From: Cognatishimia sp. 1_MG-2023
GTDB lineage: Bacteria; Pseudomonadota; Alphaproteobacteria; Rhodobacterales; Rhodobacteraceae
Direction of reading: 5' to 3'
Assembly: GCF_030548175.1 (NCBI RefSeq)
Contig: NZ_JAUORX010000001.1
Coordinates: 434,001 to 498,000 of the forward strand
Length of the DNA: 64,000 bases
Made by a program: the position numbers and the translations under genes. Shown here piece after piece: positions 26,210-35,284 of this stretch (the first letter of the stretch is position 1; the number at the start of each line of letters is the position of its first letter). Under the pieces are notes generated by a model. It was given only the letters and a program-made list of their open reading frames with translations, searched no databases and was not told the DNA's origin.

Positions 26210-27664
26210 ATGGACGCGACTTTGTCAGACATAGATTTACCACTTTATGTGGACCTTGATGGGACTTTGGTGAACACCGATGTCGCGCAGGAACTGCTGT
26301 TGCAAGTGGTTGCGCGCCCAAAGGCTTGGGGCCCGTTGGCCCGGTCGTTGACCCAAGGCCGTGCTGAAGCAAAGCAATTTCTAGCACAGGACGGCGAGTT
26401 TGATCCCGCTACCCTGCCCTATGTTCCTGAGGTGCTGGAGTATTTGCGGGCCGAAAAGGCGCGTGGTCGGCGTGTTGTTTTGGCAAGCGCCACGGATATT
26501 CGTGTGGCTGAAAAGGTTGCTGCGCATTTGGGATTGTTTGACGCGGTTATTGCGTCGACCGATGGCGATAACCTGAAAGGTGCGCGCAAACTTGAGGCTA
26601 TCAAAAAAGATGGCGGCGAGGCGTTTGAATACCTTGGCGATTCCAATGCGGATCGGGTGATTTGGAAGTCAGCGGCTGTCAGCGGTTTTGTGAACGCACC
26701 GGCCCCTGCTTCGGATTTGGTCGCCCCTGAGGGACGTGTTTCTTTGGATATTCGCGAGAAACACTCGGTTCTGGATGGTATCAGACGCGCGATGCGCCCT
26801 CACCAATGGGCGAAGAACGCGCTGATATTGCTGCCTTTGTTCTTCTCGCACCAATATGGCGATACGGAATTGGTGATGCGCGCGCTGTTGGCTGTGATCA
26901 TCTTTAGTTTTTGTGCCTCGGCGATTTATATCTTCAACGATCTGTTGGACATTGAGGCGGATCGGCACCACGCGAAAAAGCGGTTTCGTCCCTTTGCTGC
27001 GGGGACGTTGTCACCGGTGAAAGGCGTCATTGCTTCTGCCGTTTTATTGATTGTCAGCCTTGGTGTCAGTGCGCTTTACTATGGGCTCGCCTTTACAGGG
27101 CTTTTTTTGTTTTATGTTTTATCCACAACGCTTTATTCGACGTGGCTAAAGCATAAACCTGTGATTGATGTGGTTGTTCTGACCTGTCTATATACGCTGC
27201 GCATCTTTGTGGGTGGTGTGGCGATTGGTGCGGCGTTGTCACCGTGGTTGTTGAACTTTTCACTGTTCTTCTTTGCCAGCCTTGCGTTCATGAAACGCTA
27301 CACCGAAATGCGCCGGGTTGAGGCCGCGGGCAAAGACGGCGCGCGCGGGTATTTGGTGGATGACCTGACCGCGATTTTGCCGATGGGCGTGTCCTGTGGT
27401 GGGTTAGCCGTGCTGACCTTAACGCTGTATCTGAACAGCGCGTTTGTGGCGGCGACCTATGGTGCGGTAGAGATCCTGTGGTTGATTGCGCCATTGATCA
27501 TGTTCTGGATCTTCCGCGCCTGGCTTAAAGCGCTGCGGGATGAGATTGACGATGATCCCGTGGTCTTTGCGATGCGGGATCGCACCAGCCAATTGACGCT
27601 ATTGTTGACGGTGATGGTCGTGCTGGCCTCTAAATTCTTAACTCTGAACGGGGTCGCGCTATGA
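26210..27664 (+). CDS. HAD phosphatase-UbiA prenyltransferase fusion (DPPR synthase-like)
   Basis: The N-terminal part (about 1-190) is a HAD hydrolase with the nucleophile motif YVDLDGTLV and the downstream GDSNADRV. The C-terminal part (about 200-484) is a UbiA-superfamily membrane domain of about eight or nine helices. Its NDLLDIEADRHHAKKRFRP motif matches the NDxxDxxxD form of phosphoribosyl-polyprenyl transferases such as mycobacterial Rv3806c, rather than quinone enzymes. The likely reaction is phosphoribosyl transfer to polyprenyl phosphate, with the HAD domain then removing the 5-phosphate. A GTG at 26201 is an alternative start. It overlaps the next gene by 4 bases. Confidence 0.82.
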   Translation: MDATLSDIDLPLYVDLDGTLVNTDVAQELLLQVVARPKAWGPLARSLTQGRAEAKQFLAQDGEFDPATLPYVPEVLEYLRAEKARGRRVVLASATDIRVAEKVAAHLGLFDAVIASTDGDNLKGARKLEAIKKDGGEAFEYLGDSNADRVIWKSAAVSGFVNAPAPASDLVAPEGRVSLDIREKHSVLDGIRRAMRPHQWAKNALILLPLFFSHQYGDTELVMRALLAVIIFSFCASAIYIFNDLLDIEADRHHAKKRFRPFAAGTLSPVKGVIASAVLLIVSLGVSALYYGLAFTGLFLFYVLSTTLYSTWLKHKPVIDVVVLTCLYTLRIFVGGVAIGAALSPWLLNFSLFFFASLAFMKRYTEMRRVEAAGKDGARGYLVDDLTAILPMGVSCGGLAVLTLTLYLNSAFVAATYGAVEILWLIAPLIMFWIFRAWLKALRDEIDDDPVVFAMRDRTSQLTLLLTVMVVLASKFLTLNGVAL

Positions 27665-28026
27665 CGCTGCATTCTTTTGCTTTGGTCTTTATTTCTGTCA
27701 CCCTATCCGCCTTTGGCCAAACGGCATTTAAGATGGGAGTCACGCGCATTAGCTTTGCCCCAGACGCAGCGGTGATGAGCAAAATCATCGGCTTTGCTGG
27801 GTCACCGTTCATTTTGGTTGGGCTGGTGCTTTATGGAATTGGGACACTGTTCTGGCTGTTTGCGTTGAAGCAGCTCGACCTTTCGCTGGCCTACCCGTTT
27901 GTCGCGATGAGCTTTATCGTGGTGTTCCTGATTGGCGTGTTTGGGCTTGGCGAGCCTTGGAACATGACCCGCGTTATGGGTCTGTTGATTATCACCATTG
28001 GTCTGGTGGTCATGGCAAAGGCGTGA
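27661..28026 (+). CDS. SMR/EamA-type small membrane transporter (ArnE-like)
   Basis: The protein has 121 residues and four membrane segments. The stretch LKQLDLSLAYPFVAMSF, then IVVFLIG, is typical of SMR-fold proteins such as ArnE/ArnF and EmrE relatives. Such proteins flip polyprenyl-phosphate-linked sugars or export small cations. The ATGA overlap with the HAD-UbiA gene makes the first role more likely: flipping of the lipid-linked pentose made by that enzyme. It probably works as a dimer. Confidence 0.78.
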   Translation: MTLHSFALVFISVTLSAFGQTAFKMGVTRISFAPDAAVMSKIIGFAGSPFILVGLVLYGIGTLFWLFALKQLDLSLAYPFVAMSFIVVFLIGVFGLGEPWNMTRVMGLLIITIGLVVMAKA

Positions 28027-28047
28027 AAGTTTCCTTGCACGCCTTTT
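28017..28047 (+). terminator. Hairpin overlapping the transporter stop codon
   Basis: AAAGGCGTG (28017-28025) pairs with CACGCCTTT (28038-28046). The T-run is short. It lies between two convergent genes. Confidence 0.45.
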
Positions 28048-28071
28048 GAATTTCTCTGAATTTGTGGTGAC

Positions 28072-28827
28072 TTAGGAGAACAGGCTTTCCGCCTTGTTCA
28101 GCACGACACCCAATAGTTGGGCGCGGTCGCCGAGCGCTTGTTCAGCGCGCTGTACTTCTTCGGGGAGTGATTGACCGCCGCCGACGACCAGCAAAACGCC
28201 ATCGACGTTTGGCAAGAAACCCAGCACATCATCGCTGTCGAGTACGGATGGCAGATCAAAGATCACCATATCCGGGCACAGCAAATCCTGCATTTCTGAC
28301 AGAACATCGGTGGTCATCATTTGCTGGATCAATTCAGACGAGTTGATGACTTTGGTGTCGTTCAAGCCCAGTGCCAGCGACTGCCCTGCGCGGATCAAGT
28401 ATTCTTCGGGGGCAATGTGACCACCAAGGTAGTCAGACAGGCGACCCGGGTTATGCACACCAAGGATGCCTGCAAGGCTTGGCTTGGTGAAATGCATATC
28501 AAACAGGATGGTGCGTACGCTTTCCATGCGCGCGACGGACAGGGCAAGGTTAGCAGCAACAAAGCTTGCGCCGCAGCTTTCGGTCACACCGGTCACGGCG
28601 ATACGGCTCCAGCCGTTTTCGCGCATCGCAAGCAATAGGCGCGTGCGCAGCATGTCAAATCGCTTGTGCGCTGGGTCAGATTTCTGTGCGGTCACGATAC
28701 GATTGCGCAGCAGATGCGCCTGATCGAGTTCGATCTGGTGCATTTCATCCCAGAGAACTTGAGCCTCGTCGCCAAGCGTCATGTAAATGTTGCTTTTTTT
28801 GGCGCTCGGGAGCGTTTCGTTTGTCAT
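28072..28827 (-). CDS. Degenerate CpsD/BY-kinase-like ATPase
   Basis: The 251-residue protein has the fold pattern of the cytoplasmic domain of bacterial tyrosine kinases or Wzc-type partners. The stretches RIAVTG, AANLALSVAR, DMHFTKPSLAGILGV, DMVIFDLPSV and GVLLVVGGG align with that family. The Walker A region reads VTESCGASFV (81-90) instead of a GxGKS/T loop, so the key Lys is missing, and the Walker A' motif has Asp-Met-His for Asp-Ala-Asp. No C-terminal tyrosine cluster is visible. It is probably a non-catalytic partner of the polysaccharide machinery. ATG 28827 is preferred over an upstream TTG. Confidence 0.72.
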   Translation of the reverse strand: MTNETLPSAKKSNIYMTLGDEAQVLWDEMHQIELDQAHLLRNRIVTAQKSDPAHKRFDMLRTRLLLAMRENGWSRIAVTGVTESCGASFVAANLALSVARMESVRTILFDMHFTKPSLAGILGVHNPGRLSDYLGGHIAPEEYLIRAGQSLALGLNDTKVINSSELIQQMMTTDVLSEMQDLLCPDMVIFDLPSVLDSDDVLGFLPNVDGVLLVVGGGQSLPEEVQRAEQALGDRAQLLGVVLNKAESLFS

Positions 28828-28890
28828 CAGTCTATCCTGTCTCAATCTCTGCGGGTTTAGCGCAAGAATGGGGGGAAATTATGGCGTTCT

Positions 28891-30993
28891 TTAAAATCCG
28901 AGAAGATTGGCCTCGGTTATCGCTTTGCGGATGAATTCCGCTTTGCTGGCTTCTGGCTGCCAGTTGAGAACTTCTTTGGGGTGCTGGTTATCAAAGGGTG
29001 ACAGATGTGCGCGTGATTTCCAATCTGCCAAAGACGGGCGAATGACCCCATGACGACGGAGCGCGTGTTTTTTCAGCACGTATTTGACGGCATCCGCCAT
29101 CCAGAATGCGGTAAGGTTGCCCGTGGCGACTTTGATCTTGGCGCCAAGTTGATGGTGGATCGCAGCAAAGTAATCGCGGCCTGACATCATCGGGTCGGCG
29201 ACCAAGTTGAAGGATTGGCCAATGGCGTCTTCGTTTTCCATCATCAGGACGAGGCCTTCGGCGACATCGTCAATCAGAACGAATGGCAAGATGTTCGTGC
29301 CGTTGCCCCAAATACGGACAGCGCCCGCGCCGTGCCAGCGGCCTATGCCCCAATGTTGCAATGGGCCACCTGCCCCGACGACGATTCCGGGTCGCGCAAT
29401 GACGAGCGGTAGGTCTTTGGTATTGTGCAATATTTCAAGCTCTTGCTCGCATTTCGCTTTGGAGCGGGCGTAGAGGTTGCGGTCCTGCATGCCATCATCG
29501 AAACCCGTGGTTTCGGTGATGGTTTCCTCGGGGTTACTCATGTCGTAGGAAGCGATCGTGCCGGTGTAGATGAAGCGTTTCACACCTGCATCAATGGCGG
29601 CCTCGGCAATGCCAACCGTGACGCCAACGTCGTTTTTAAGGCAATCTTCCCAGGTGGTGTCCATGGATTTCCCTAGGTGGTAGACAGCCTCGATCCCTTG
29701 CATGGACTCGGTCAGGGCTTCGCGATTTGAAAGCGGTGCCGAGTACAATTCCACATGATCCGCGATGTCATCAAACGGGCCAGTGTTACCGCGTGACAGC
29801 ACGCGCACGTCTTTGCCGCGTTCCACCAATTTGCGCGTGAGTGCACGGCCAATAAAGCCGGTTCCACCGATCACGAGGACAGAGGGTTTAGGCTTTTTCT
29901 TTGTTTTGGGCTGTGGCTTTGCGGCCTGTTTCGGAAGCAACGCCAGTGTATCGTCGATGGCCTGCATGACGTTCAACGCGGCTGGGCCGTTGAAACGTGC
30001 GTCAAGTGGTGTGTCGTTCTGCAAGCTGTCGTAAAAGGCCGAGAATGCGCCTTGGAAGCTAATACCATAAGCCGATTTTCGGTTTAGTGAGGCCAGCTGA
30101 CGGGTGGCGTTCACCACACCTTCGCGCAGGTTTTGACCTGCAAGGTTAAGCTGTTTGCGCAGTGGATTTAGCACGAGATCAGAGGCGTTTTCGCCCTCAA
30201 CCACCAGCGTATCATGCGCGTAGCTTAAGCGTGCTTGGGCCGTTGTGCCGCGCAGTGTGACTGAACGGTCGTCCATGGTTTCAACCATTGAAATGTTCAG
30301 GGTCACATCCACGTCCCCTGCCCGCGCAAGAATACGCCAGCTTTGCGGGCGATCTGTATCTGCGGGCAATGCGATGGGTTTGCCGAGGCTGAGGTATTCA
30401 ACCTCTACCGGGCCCAGTAGATCAACGGCGAAAGCAAAGAGATGCGGGCCGAGTTCCAGAAGCAGGTTCTTTGGCTCGCGCAGCAGCCATAAGCCAAAGG
30501 GGCCTGAGCGCAGCGGTGCCAATGGAAAATGCCAGTTGATTTCGGCAGAGGTGATGCGCCCCAGATCGCCATTCTCTTTCGCAGCTTTTAAACGCTGGTA
30601 GCTTGGCAAGCCCATGAAGTTATGCCCGGCAGCAAAGGTTTTACCTGCTTCTTCCGCGGCTTGCACCACAGTTTGGGTTTCGGCATGACTTAGGGCGACC
30701 GGTTTTTCGACAAAGCAGTGCAGCCCGGCGTGCAGGCATTTTTCAGCTAGCATCGCGTGGGAGTTTGGTGGTGTTAGAATATGGACCGCGTCACAGACAT
30801 CCGCGTCGATCATTTCGTCCAGATCGGTGTAAGCGGTGATGCCATAAGCCTCTGCGAAGGCATTTGCAGAGGATTGCGATAGATCACAGACCGCTGTCAG
30901 CTCTGCGCCATTCGTGACCTTTAGGGCCTCGGCGTGCCAATCAGCGATGTAGCCTGCGCCAATAATGGCTGTGCGAATAGGTGTTTGGGTCAT
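28891..30993 (-). CDS. Fusion of Gfo/Idh/MocA oxidoreductase and NAD-dependent epimerase
   Basis: This is a two-enzyme protein of 700 residues. Residues 1 to about 345 are a Gfo/Idh/MocA dehydrogenase with AIIGAGYIADWH and the catalytic-region motif FVEKPVALS. A Lys/Pro-rich linker leads to an extended SDR domain (about 365-700) with VIGGTGFIGRALT and the catalytic YARSK. The first domain would oxidise or reduce a sugar or sugar nucleotide, and the second epimerise or further reduce it. The gene follows the GT2 gene by one base in an apparent four-gene operon. The frame is continuous, so the fusion is real in this sequence. Confidence 0.87.
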   Translation of the reverse strand: MTQTPIRTAIIGAGYIADWHAEALKVTNGAELTAVCDLSQSSANAFAEAYGITAYTDLDEMIDADVCDAVHILTPPNSHAMLAEKCLHAGLHCFVEKPVALSHAETQTVVQAAEEAGKTFAAGHNFMGLPSYQRLKAAKENGDLGRITSAEINWHFPLAPLRSGPFGLWLLREPKNLLLELGPHLFAFAVDLLGPVEVEYLSLGKPIALPADTDRPQSWRILARAGDVDVTLNISMVETMDDRSVTLRGTTAQARLSYAHDTLVVEGENASDLVLNPLRKQLNLAGQNLREGVVNATRQLASLNRKSAYGISFQGAFSAFYDSLQNDTPLDARFNGPAALNVMQAIDDTLALLPKQAAKPQPKTKKKPKPSVLVIGGTGFIGRALTRKLVERGKDVRVLSRGNTGPFDDIADHVELYSAPLSNREALTESMQGIEAVYHLGKSMDTTWEDCLKNDVGVTVGIAEAAIDAGVKRFIYTGTIASYDMSNPEETITETTGFDDGMQDRNLYARSKAKCEQELEILHNTKDLPLVIARPGIVVGAGGPLQHWGIGRWHGAGAVRIWGNGTNILPFVLIDDVAEGLVLMMENEDAIGQSFNLVADPMMSGRDYFAAIHHQLGAKIKVATGNLTAFWMADAVKYVLKKHALRRHGVIRPSLADWKSRAHLSPFDNQHPKEVLNWQPEASKAEFIRKAITEANLLGF

Positions 30994-30994
30994 G

Positions 30995-31966
30995 TCATTT
31001 ATACTCAATGATCTGCATGTTCCGCCCTTTTAGACGGCGCCAATGGAAGATGGCCATGCCGAGGGCGTTTGGAATTTTGGACAGCGTTAAGAGAACGCTA
31101 TGACGATAGGCGCGGGTTGGGATCATACCATTTGCGATAAGCCCCTTGGCGGTGCGCCAATAATTGATGCTGTAAAGTGCGGCGATAAGGATAAGCAGCA
31201 TGGGTGCTGTCATCAGGAATAGCAGCGCAAGAAATGGAGTGATGGCACCGTAGATCAGAACGCGCTTTTGCTCTTTGGCAAAGTATGGCGGATGCATGTA
31301 GCCCACTTGGGCAAACCCATGGCCAGACCGAATGGCGCGTTGCCACCATTGGCCAAAGCGCAGCATGGCCGCATCATGTTTTGTCATTTCTTGTGGAATG
31401 CGGTGGATCGTCCAGCCTTGTTTTCGAAGGCGGACGCAGAATTCGTCGTCCTCTGCGGCGATAACGGTATCATCAAATCCACCCGCCTCTTCATAGGCTT
31501 GTGGGCGCACCATCATGTCGCCGCCGCATGTTAGAATGTCACCGGCTGGGCGGTTCCATTCGTCGTGACACAGGTCATTGTAAAGGCTCGCTTCTGGATG
31601 GATTTCGCGGCGCCAGCCGGTGACGATCCCGCGGTTGGAGTCGGCTTGTTGGGCTGCTACGGCATGATCAAGCCAGCCATCCACAACAATGCAATCGCCA
31701 TCAATGAATTGCACGAATTCTGGCATGTCGCCGGATTGCAAATGTTCATATCCTTCGCGTCGCGCGCGGGCGGCGGTAAAGGGTTTATCGGCTGTTAATT
31801 CAACAACTTCAGCCCCTGCTGCACGCGCATTGGCAACGGAGTTATCCACTGACCCAGAGTCGACATATATTATGCGATCCGCTTTGCCTTGTAGCGACGC
31901 AAGGCAAGCTATTAGGCGCGCGCCCTCGTTACGGCCAATGGCGATGACGGCGAGTTTTGCTGTCAT
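30995..31966 (-). CDS. Glycosyltransferase family 2
   Basis: The protein has 323 residues and a GT-A fold: AVIAIGRNEGARLIACLASL at the start, the DSGSVDNS segment, and the metal-binding FIDGDC. The EDDEFCVRLRKQGW region is the usual acceptor-side motif. Two membrane segments (about 238-275) suggest membrane association. It overlaps the upstream GT4 gene by 4 bases and is followed at once by the oxidoreductase fusion. It probably adds one sugar to a lipid-linked glycan. Confidence 0.88.
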   Translation of the reverse strand: MTAKLAVIAIGRNEGARLIACLASLQGKADRIIYVDSGSVDNSVANARAAGAEVVELTADKPFTAARARREGYEHLQSGDMPEFVQFIDGDCIVVDGWLDHAVAAQQADSNRGIVTGWRREIHPEASLYNDLCHDEWNRPAGDILTCGGDMMVRPQAYEEAGGFDDTVIAAEDDEFCVRLRKQGWTIHRIPQEMTKHDAAMLRFGQWWQRAIRSGHGFAQVGYMHPPYFAKEQKRVLIYGAITPFLALLFLMTAPMLLILIAALYSINYWRTAKGLIANGMIPTRAYRHSVLLTLSKIPNALGMAIFHWRRLKGRNMQIIEYK

Positions 31967-33210
31967 TTCGATGCCTCCGGTGGGCGAATGGATTGCGGCG
32001 GCGTATCATTAGCGTATCCGGTTAGAAGCTGCGACAGCCATGCGGGTTCGTGGTTTAGGTTGAACTCTGCAACCACTTTGGCGCGGCCGGTTTGCCCCAT
32101 TTGCACTTGCTTTTCTGGGTTATCCGCGAGGGATTTCAGGGCGGTTTTAAGTGCGGTTTCGTCTCCGGGTGGGATCAGAATGCCAGACGCTTCGTGCGTC
32201 ACCAACTCTGGGATACCTGCGATTTGTGTTGTGATGACAGGGCGCGCGGCAGCCATGGCTTCCATCAGGACAACTGGGACACCTTCGGCAAAGCTGGGCA
32301 GGACAAAAATGTCATGTTCGGTCAATGCGGTCGCGACTTCGGATTGTGATTTGTATCCCGCAAATGTCACGCGGCTTGCGAGACCGAGGTCAGCGGATTG
32401 CTGTTCTAACGCCGCGCGATCTGGGCCGTCGCCGATGACTGTAAGGCTTAGGTCAGGTTGGTCTGCCATTGCATTCAGCAAAATCGGAAGGCCTTTGACC
32501 GCGGCCAAGCGGCCCACGAACAACAGGCGTTTGCCGCCTTTGTTTGATGCGTCGTCATACCGATCTGGATCAATCGCGCAGTGCACAATGTGGAGTTTGT
32601 TCCAATGGGCGGGGTTTGAAAAGCTCATCGCTTGGGAGCGGCAGAAATGACTGATGCAGGCCACAAAGCTGGCTTTTTCGATCTTTTTATCTAGCCGCCA
32701 ATGGTCAGGCGCAAAAAAGATGTCTGGGCCGTGCAGTGTGAAACTATAGGGGATGCCTGTCATTTCTGACATCAGCATCGCAACCGAACAGCTAGATTTG
32801 GCGATGTGATTGTGCAGGTGGGTGATGTTCTGGCGACGCAGGTAGTCACCAAGAACCGCCGCCTCTGCAAAGTAGAACAGTTGATAAAACGTGGACTTTG
32901 GCCCACCCGGATTGGTTTGCAGCGCAAGTTTCAATGATTTGAAATAGCGGGATGGATTTTCGCGAAGGAAGTTCCAGTGGCATTTGAGCAGGTGCAAAGG
33001 AGCTTTGGCCGCTTTCAACACATAGAATGTGCGGGCGGCTTCTGTGCGTTGTTCTTCGCCGACCAGATGCTCGACACCCGTTTGTCGGATGGAACATGTT
33101 TCGACATGGTGACCCAAATCGCGCAAAGCCGCGACTTCGCGTTGGATAAATGTATCCGTTGCCCTTGGGTATTCCCCAGTAAGATACGCGATGCGGTTTA
33201 GGTCGCCCAT
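31963..33210 (-). CDS. Glycosyltransferase family 4
   Basis: The 415-residue GT-B protein has the GT4 donor motif LPSFAEGVPVVLMEAMAAARPVI (E-x7-E type) and the RLLFVGRLAAVKG segment at the start of the donor half. The N-terminal part begins IAYLTGEYPRATDTFI, common in exopolysaccharide glycosyltransferases. It uses a nucleotide sugar and retains the anomeric configuration. It overlaps the neighbours on both sides (13 and 4 bases), indicating translational coupling. Confidence 0.9.
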   Translation of the reverse strand: MGDLNRIAYLTGEYPRATDTFIQREVAALRDLGHHVETCSIRQTGVEHLVGEEQRTEAARTFYVLKAAKAPLHLLKCHWNFLRENPSRYFKSLKLALQTNPGGPKSTFYQLFYFAEAAVLGDYLRRQNITHLHNHIAKSSCSVAMLMSEMTGIPYSFTLHGPDIFFAPDHWRLDKKIEKASFVACISHFCRSQAMSFSNPAHWNKLHIVHCAIDPDRYDDASNKGGKRLLFVGRLAAVKGLPILLNAMADQPDLSLTVIGDGPDRAALEQQSADLGLASRVTFAGYKSQSEVATALTEHDIFVLPSFAEGVPVVLMEAMAAARPVITTQIAGIPELVTHEASGILIPPGDETALKTALKSLADNPEKQVQMGQTGRAKVVAEFNLNHEPAWLSQLLTGYANDTPPQSIRPPEASK

Positions 33211-34322
33211 GGCATCGGCTCCATTGGATCACAGCGGGTGGTCATATCTTGTGCGCCAGATGAGTCACCAGCGTTTTGAATGGCCAGGGTGACTTCGTTT
33301 AGATGCAGTGCAAAATCACCAGACAGTCGGCTAGCTCGGTTTTCTGAAATGGCATCAAGTACCTCGACAGGGCCAAGTGCAAAGTTCATTGAGGCAGCAC
33401 CCCAACGGCCGACTTTGGGATGGGTCGCGTGGCCGAGTTTGATCCGGCGGCCAAGGGGGTGTTCCAGCAATCGACGACGAATGCGCATGCGGCGATGGAA
33501 TTTTACAGGGGCGGTGTTGTCCCATGCTTTTTTGACGTGCAGCACCCCATTGTCGCCGATCACGCGAATTTGGTGATCGTGCGGGGCCACAATCGAGCAC
33601 GTTAGCCGAACAACTGGACCGTTATCAAAGAATAGCGTGGCGACGGATACATCGGGGGTGCCCTGCCCGCTTGGGTCTTTGTCTGGCAAAACTTCGGCGG
33701 ATGCCGCGACAACCCGGCGTACTGAGCCGAACCAAGCGATTAACCAGCTTAGGTAATAACCGGCGTGCTCTAAGGTGCAACCAACTTGGAATTCATCTTC
33801 GGCGGGCCATGGGGCACCGGATTCGCTTTGCCAATCTTTAAACGGAGCTTGCGGGATAAAACCGTCGTCCAATTCGGCGTAGATCAGGCGTGGTGTCCCA
33901 GCGACGTTGTCACGAATGGCTTTGCCAAGGGTTTGGGCGGTTTCACTGAGCGAGCTGCACGGCGCTGAGGCCAGTGTTAGGCCAAGGTCTGTTGCCTGCT
34001 TGTGCAGGGCTATTGCCTCTTGCATCGAAACGGCGAGCGGTTTTTCGGAATAGACGTGATGGCCTGCATCAAGGCAGGCTTTGTTGATTTGGTAGTGGCT
34101 GCGTGGATTGGTCAGGTTTAAGATCAAGCTGCCCTTAGGTGCATCATTTAGAAGTTCATCCAAGGAGTTTGCTGTTTGCAGGTTCCAATGTGTGGCGAAT
34201 GCAGAAAGCCTGTTGGGATCGCGGTCATAGACACGCGCCACATTCACATGCGGAAAGGTCGTTAGGGACCGCATGTAAAGATCCGCAACAAAGCCGCAGC
34301 CGATAATAAACACAGAACTCAT
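33198..34322 (-). CDS. Gfo/Idh/MocA-family oxidoreductase
   Basis: The protein has 374 residues. The Rossmann motif VFIIGCGFVADLY is at the N-terminus and the catalytic-region YSEKPLAVS is near residue 94. The family oxidises or reduces sugars and sugar nucleotides with NAD(P). It is the first gene of the minus-strand block Gfo/Idh - GT4 - GT2 - fusion and probably helps make a modified sugar for those transferases. Confidence 0.87.
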   Translation of the reverse strand: MSSVFIIGCGFVADLYMRSLTTFPHVNVARVYDRDPNRLSAFATHWNLQTANSLDELLNDAPKGSLILNLTNPRSHYQINKACLDAGHHVYSEKPLAVSMQEAIALHKQATDLGLTLASAPCSSLSETAQTLGKAIRDNVAGTPRLIYAELDDGFIPQAPFKDWQSESGAPWPAEDEFQVGCTLEHAGYYLSWLIAWFGSVRRVVAASAEVLPDKDPSGQGTPDVSVATLFFDNGPVVRLTCSIVAPHDHQIRVIGDNGVLHVKKAWDNTAPVKFHRRMRIRRRLLEHPLGRRIKLGHATHPKVGRWGAASMNFALGPVEVLDAISENRASRLSGDFALHLNEVTLAIQNAGDSSGAQDMTTRCDPMEPMPWAT

Positions 34323-34513
34323 ATCTTGGCCTGCTCGCCCCTACATTATTAGACCGCTATGGGCCTTGTTTTGCCAAGTGACCTACGTGTCAAAATCGAC
34401 AAGAATAAGTCACACGTCAGGCATTTGCCGCACAATGAAAAAATCCGCATTCAAGTACATGGCATTTGCTTCTGCTCATGGTAAACCAAGCGAAAGCATC
34501 GCGGGAAGGTTTT

Positions 34514-35272
34514 ATGCAGTTTCAAACCGCTCATGGCCAAATTGCCGTCAATGTGCCCACAAAGGCGCAATTGCAAACCCGTGTGCAAGCGAAGTTTAAG
34601 GAAAAACAGGGCTTTGCCCTAGCAACCTTAAACCTAGATCACCTTGTAAAACTGTCTGACAGTGCGCCATTTTTTAACGCTTATGATGCACAAGATTTGG
34701 TTGTGGCAGACGGCAATCCGATTGTTTGGCTATCGCGTACGGCGGGGCATCCGGTTGAGTTGATGCCCGGATCAGAGCTGGTCATTCCACTGGCTGAATG
34801 GGCCGCAGCTGCTGGTCGTGGCGTGGCCCTGTTGGGAAGTACGGAAGAGGCATTAGCGGCGGCGGCATTGGTCTTGGAACGCAAGGTGCCCGGACTAAAA
34901 GTGGTTGCGCAAATTGCGCCTCCTTTTGGGTTTGATCCTGACGGAAGCGACGCGGCTGATATGCTGCAGGCTGTGCAAGCCTCGGGCGCTGGTCTGTGTT
35001 TCTTGGCGTTGGGCGCACCCAAGCAAGAGACATTGGCTGCGCGAGGGCGCGAGTTCGCTCCGAATGTTGGCTTCGCAAGCATTGGTGCCGGACTAGATTT
35101 CCTAGCGGGCACGCAGGCGCGAGCCCCCAAATGGGCGCAGATGATGGCTATGGAGTGGCTATGGCGATTGTTAAGCAATCCGAAACGCATGTGGCGGCGA
35201 TATATGTCATGCTTTGCCATCTTGCCGGGCCATTGGCGAAATGCGCGTCGCATGCGACAGATAGATCAATAG
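34514..35272 (+). CDS. WecG/TagA/CpsF-family glycosyltransferase (GT26)
   Basis: The protein has about 252 residues. Family motifs are TLNLDHLVKL, VVADGNPIVWLSR, FLALGAPKQE and ASIGAGLDFLAGTQARAPKW, then MMAMEWLWRLLSNPKRMWRRY. GT26 enzymes transfer N-acetylmannosamine(uronic acid) or glucuronic/other residues to a polyprenyl-linked primer at the cytoplasmic membrane. ATG 34514 follows a GGGAAGG box; the longer frame from 34466 adds a non-conserved leader. It is followed after 12 bases by an acetyltransferase gene. Confidence 0.9.
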   Translation: MQFQTAHGQIAVNVPTKAQLQTRVQAKFKEKQGFALATLNLDHLVKLSDSAPFFNAYDAQDLVVADGNPIVWLSRTAGHPVELMPGSELVIPLAEWAAAAGRGVALLGSTEEALAAAALVLERKVPGLKVVAQIAPPFGFDPDGSDAADMLQAVQASGAGLCFLALGAPKQETLAARGREFAPNVGFASIGAGLDFLAGTQARAPKWAQMMAMEWLWRLLSNPKRMWRRYMSCFAILPGHWRNARRMRQIDQ

Positions 35273-35284
35273 AGGTGGCATGTT

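Noticed and set aside
28891-30993. Fusion of oxidoreductase and epimerase as an assembly or frameshift artefact
   Set aside because: The frame is continuous through a plausible Lys/Pro linker, and both domains are complete.
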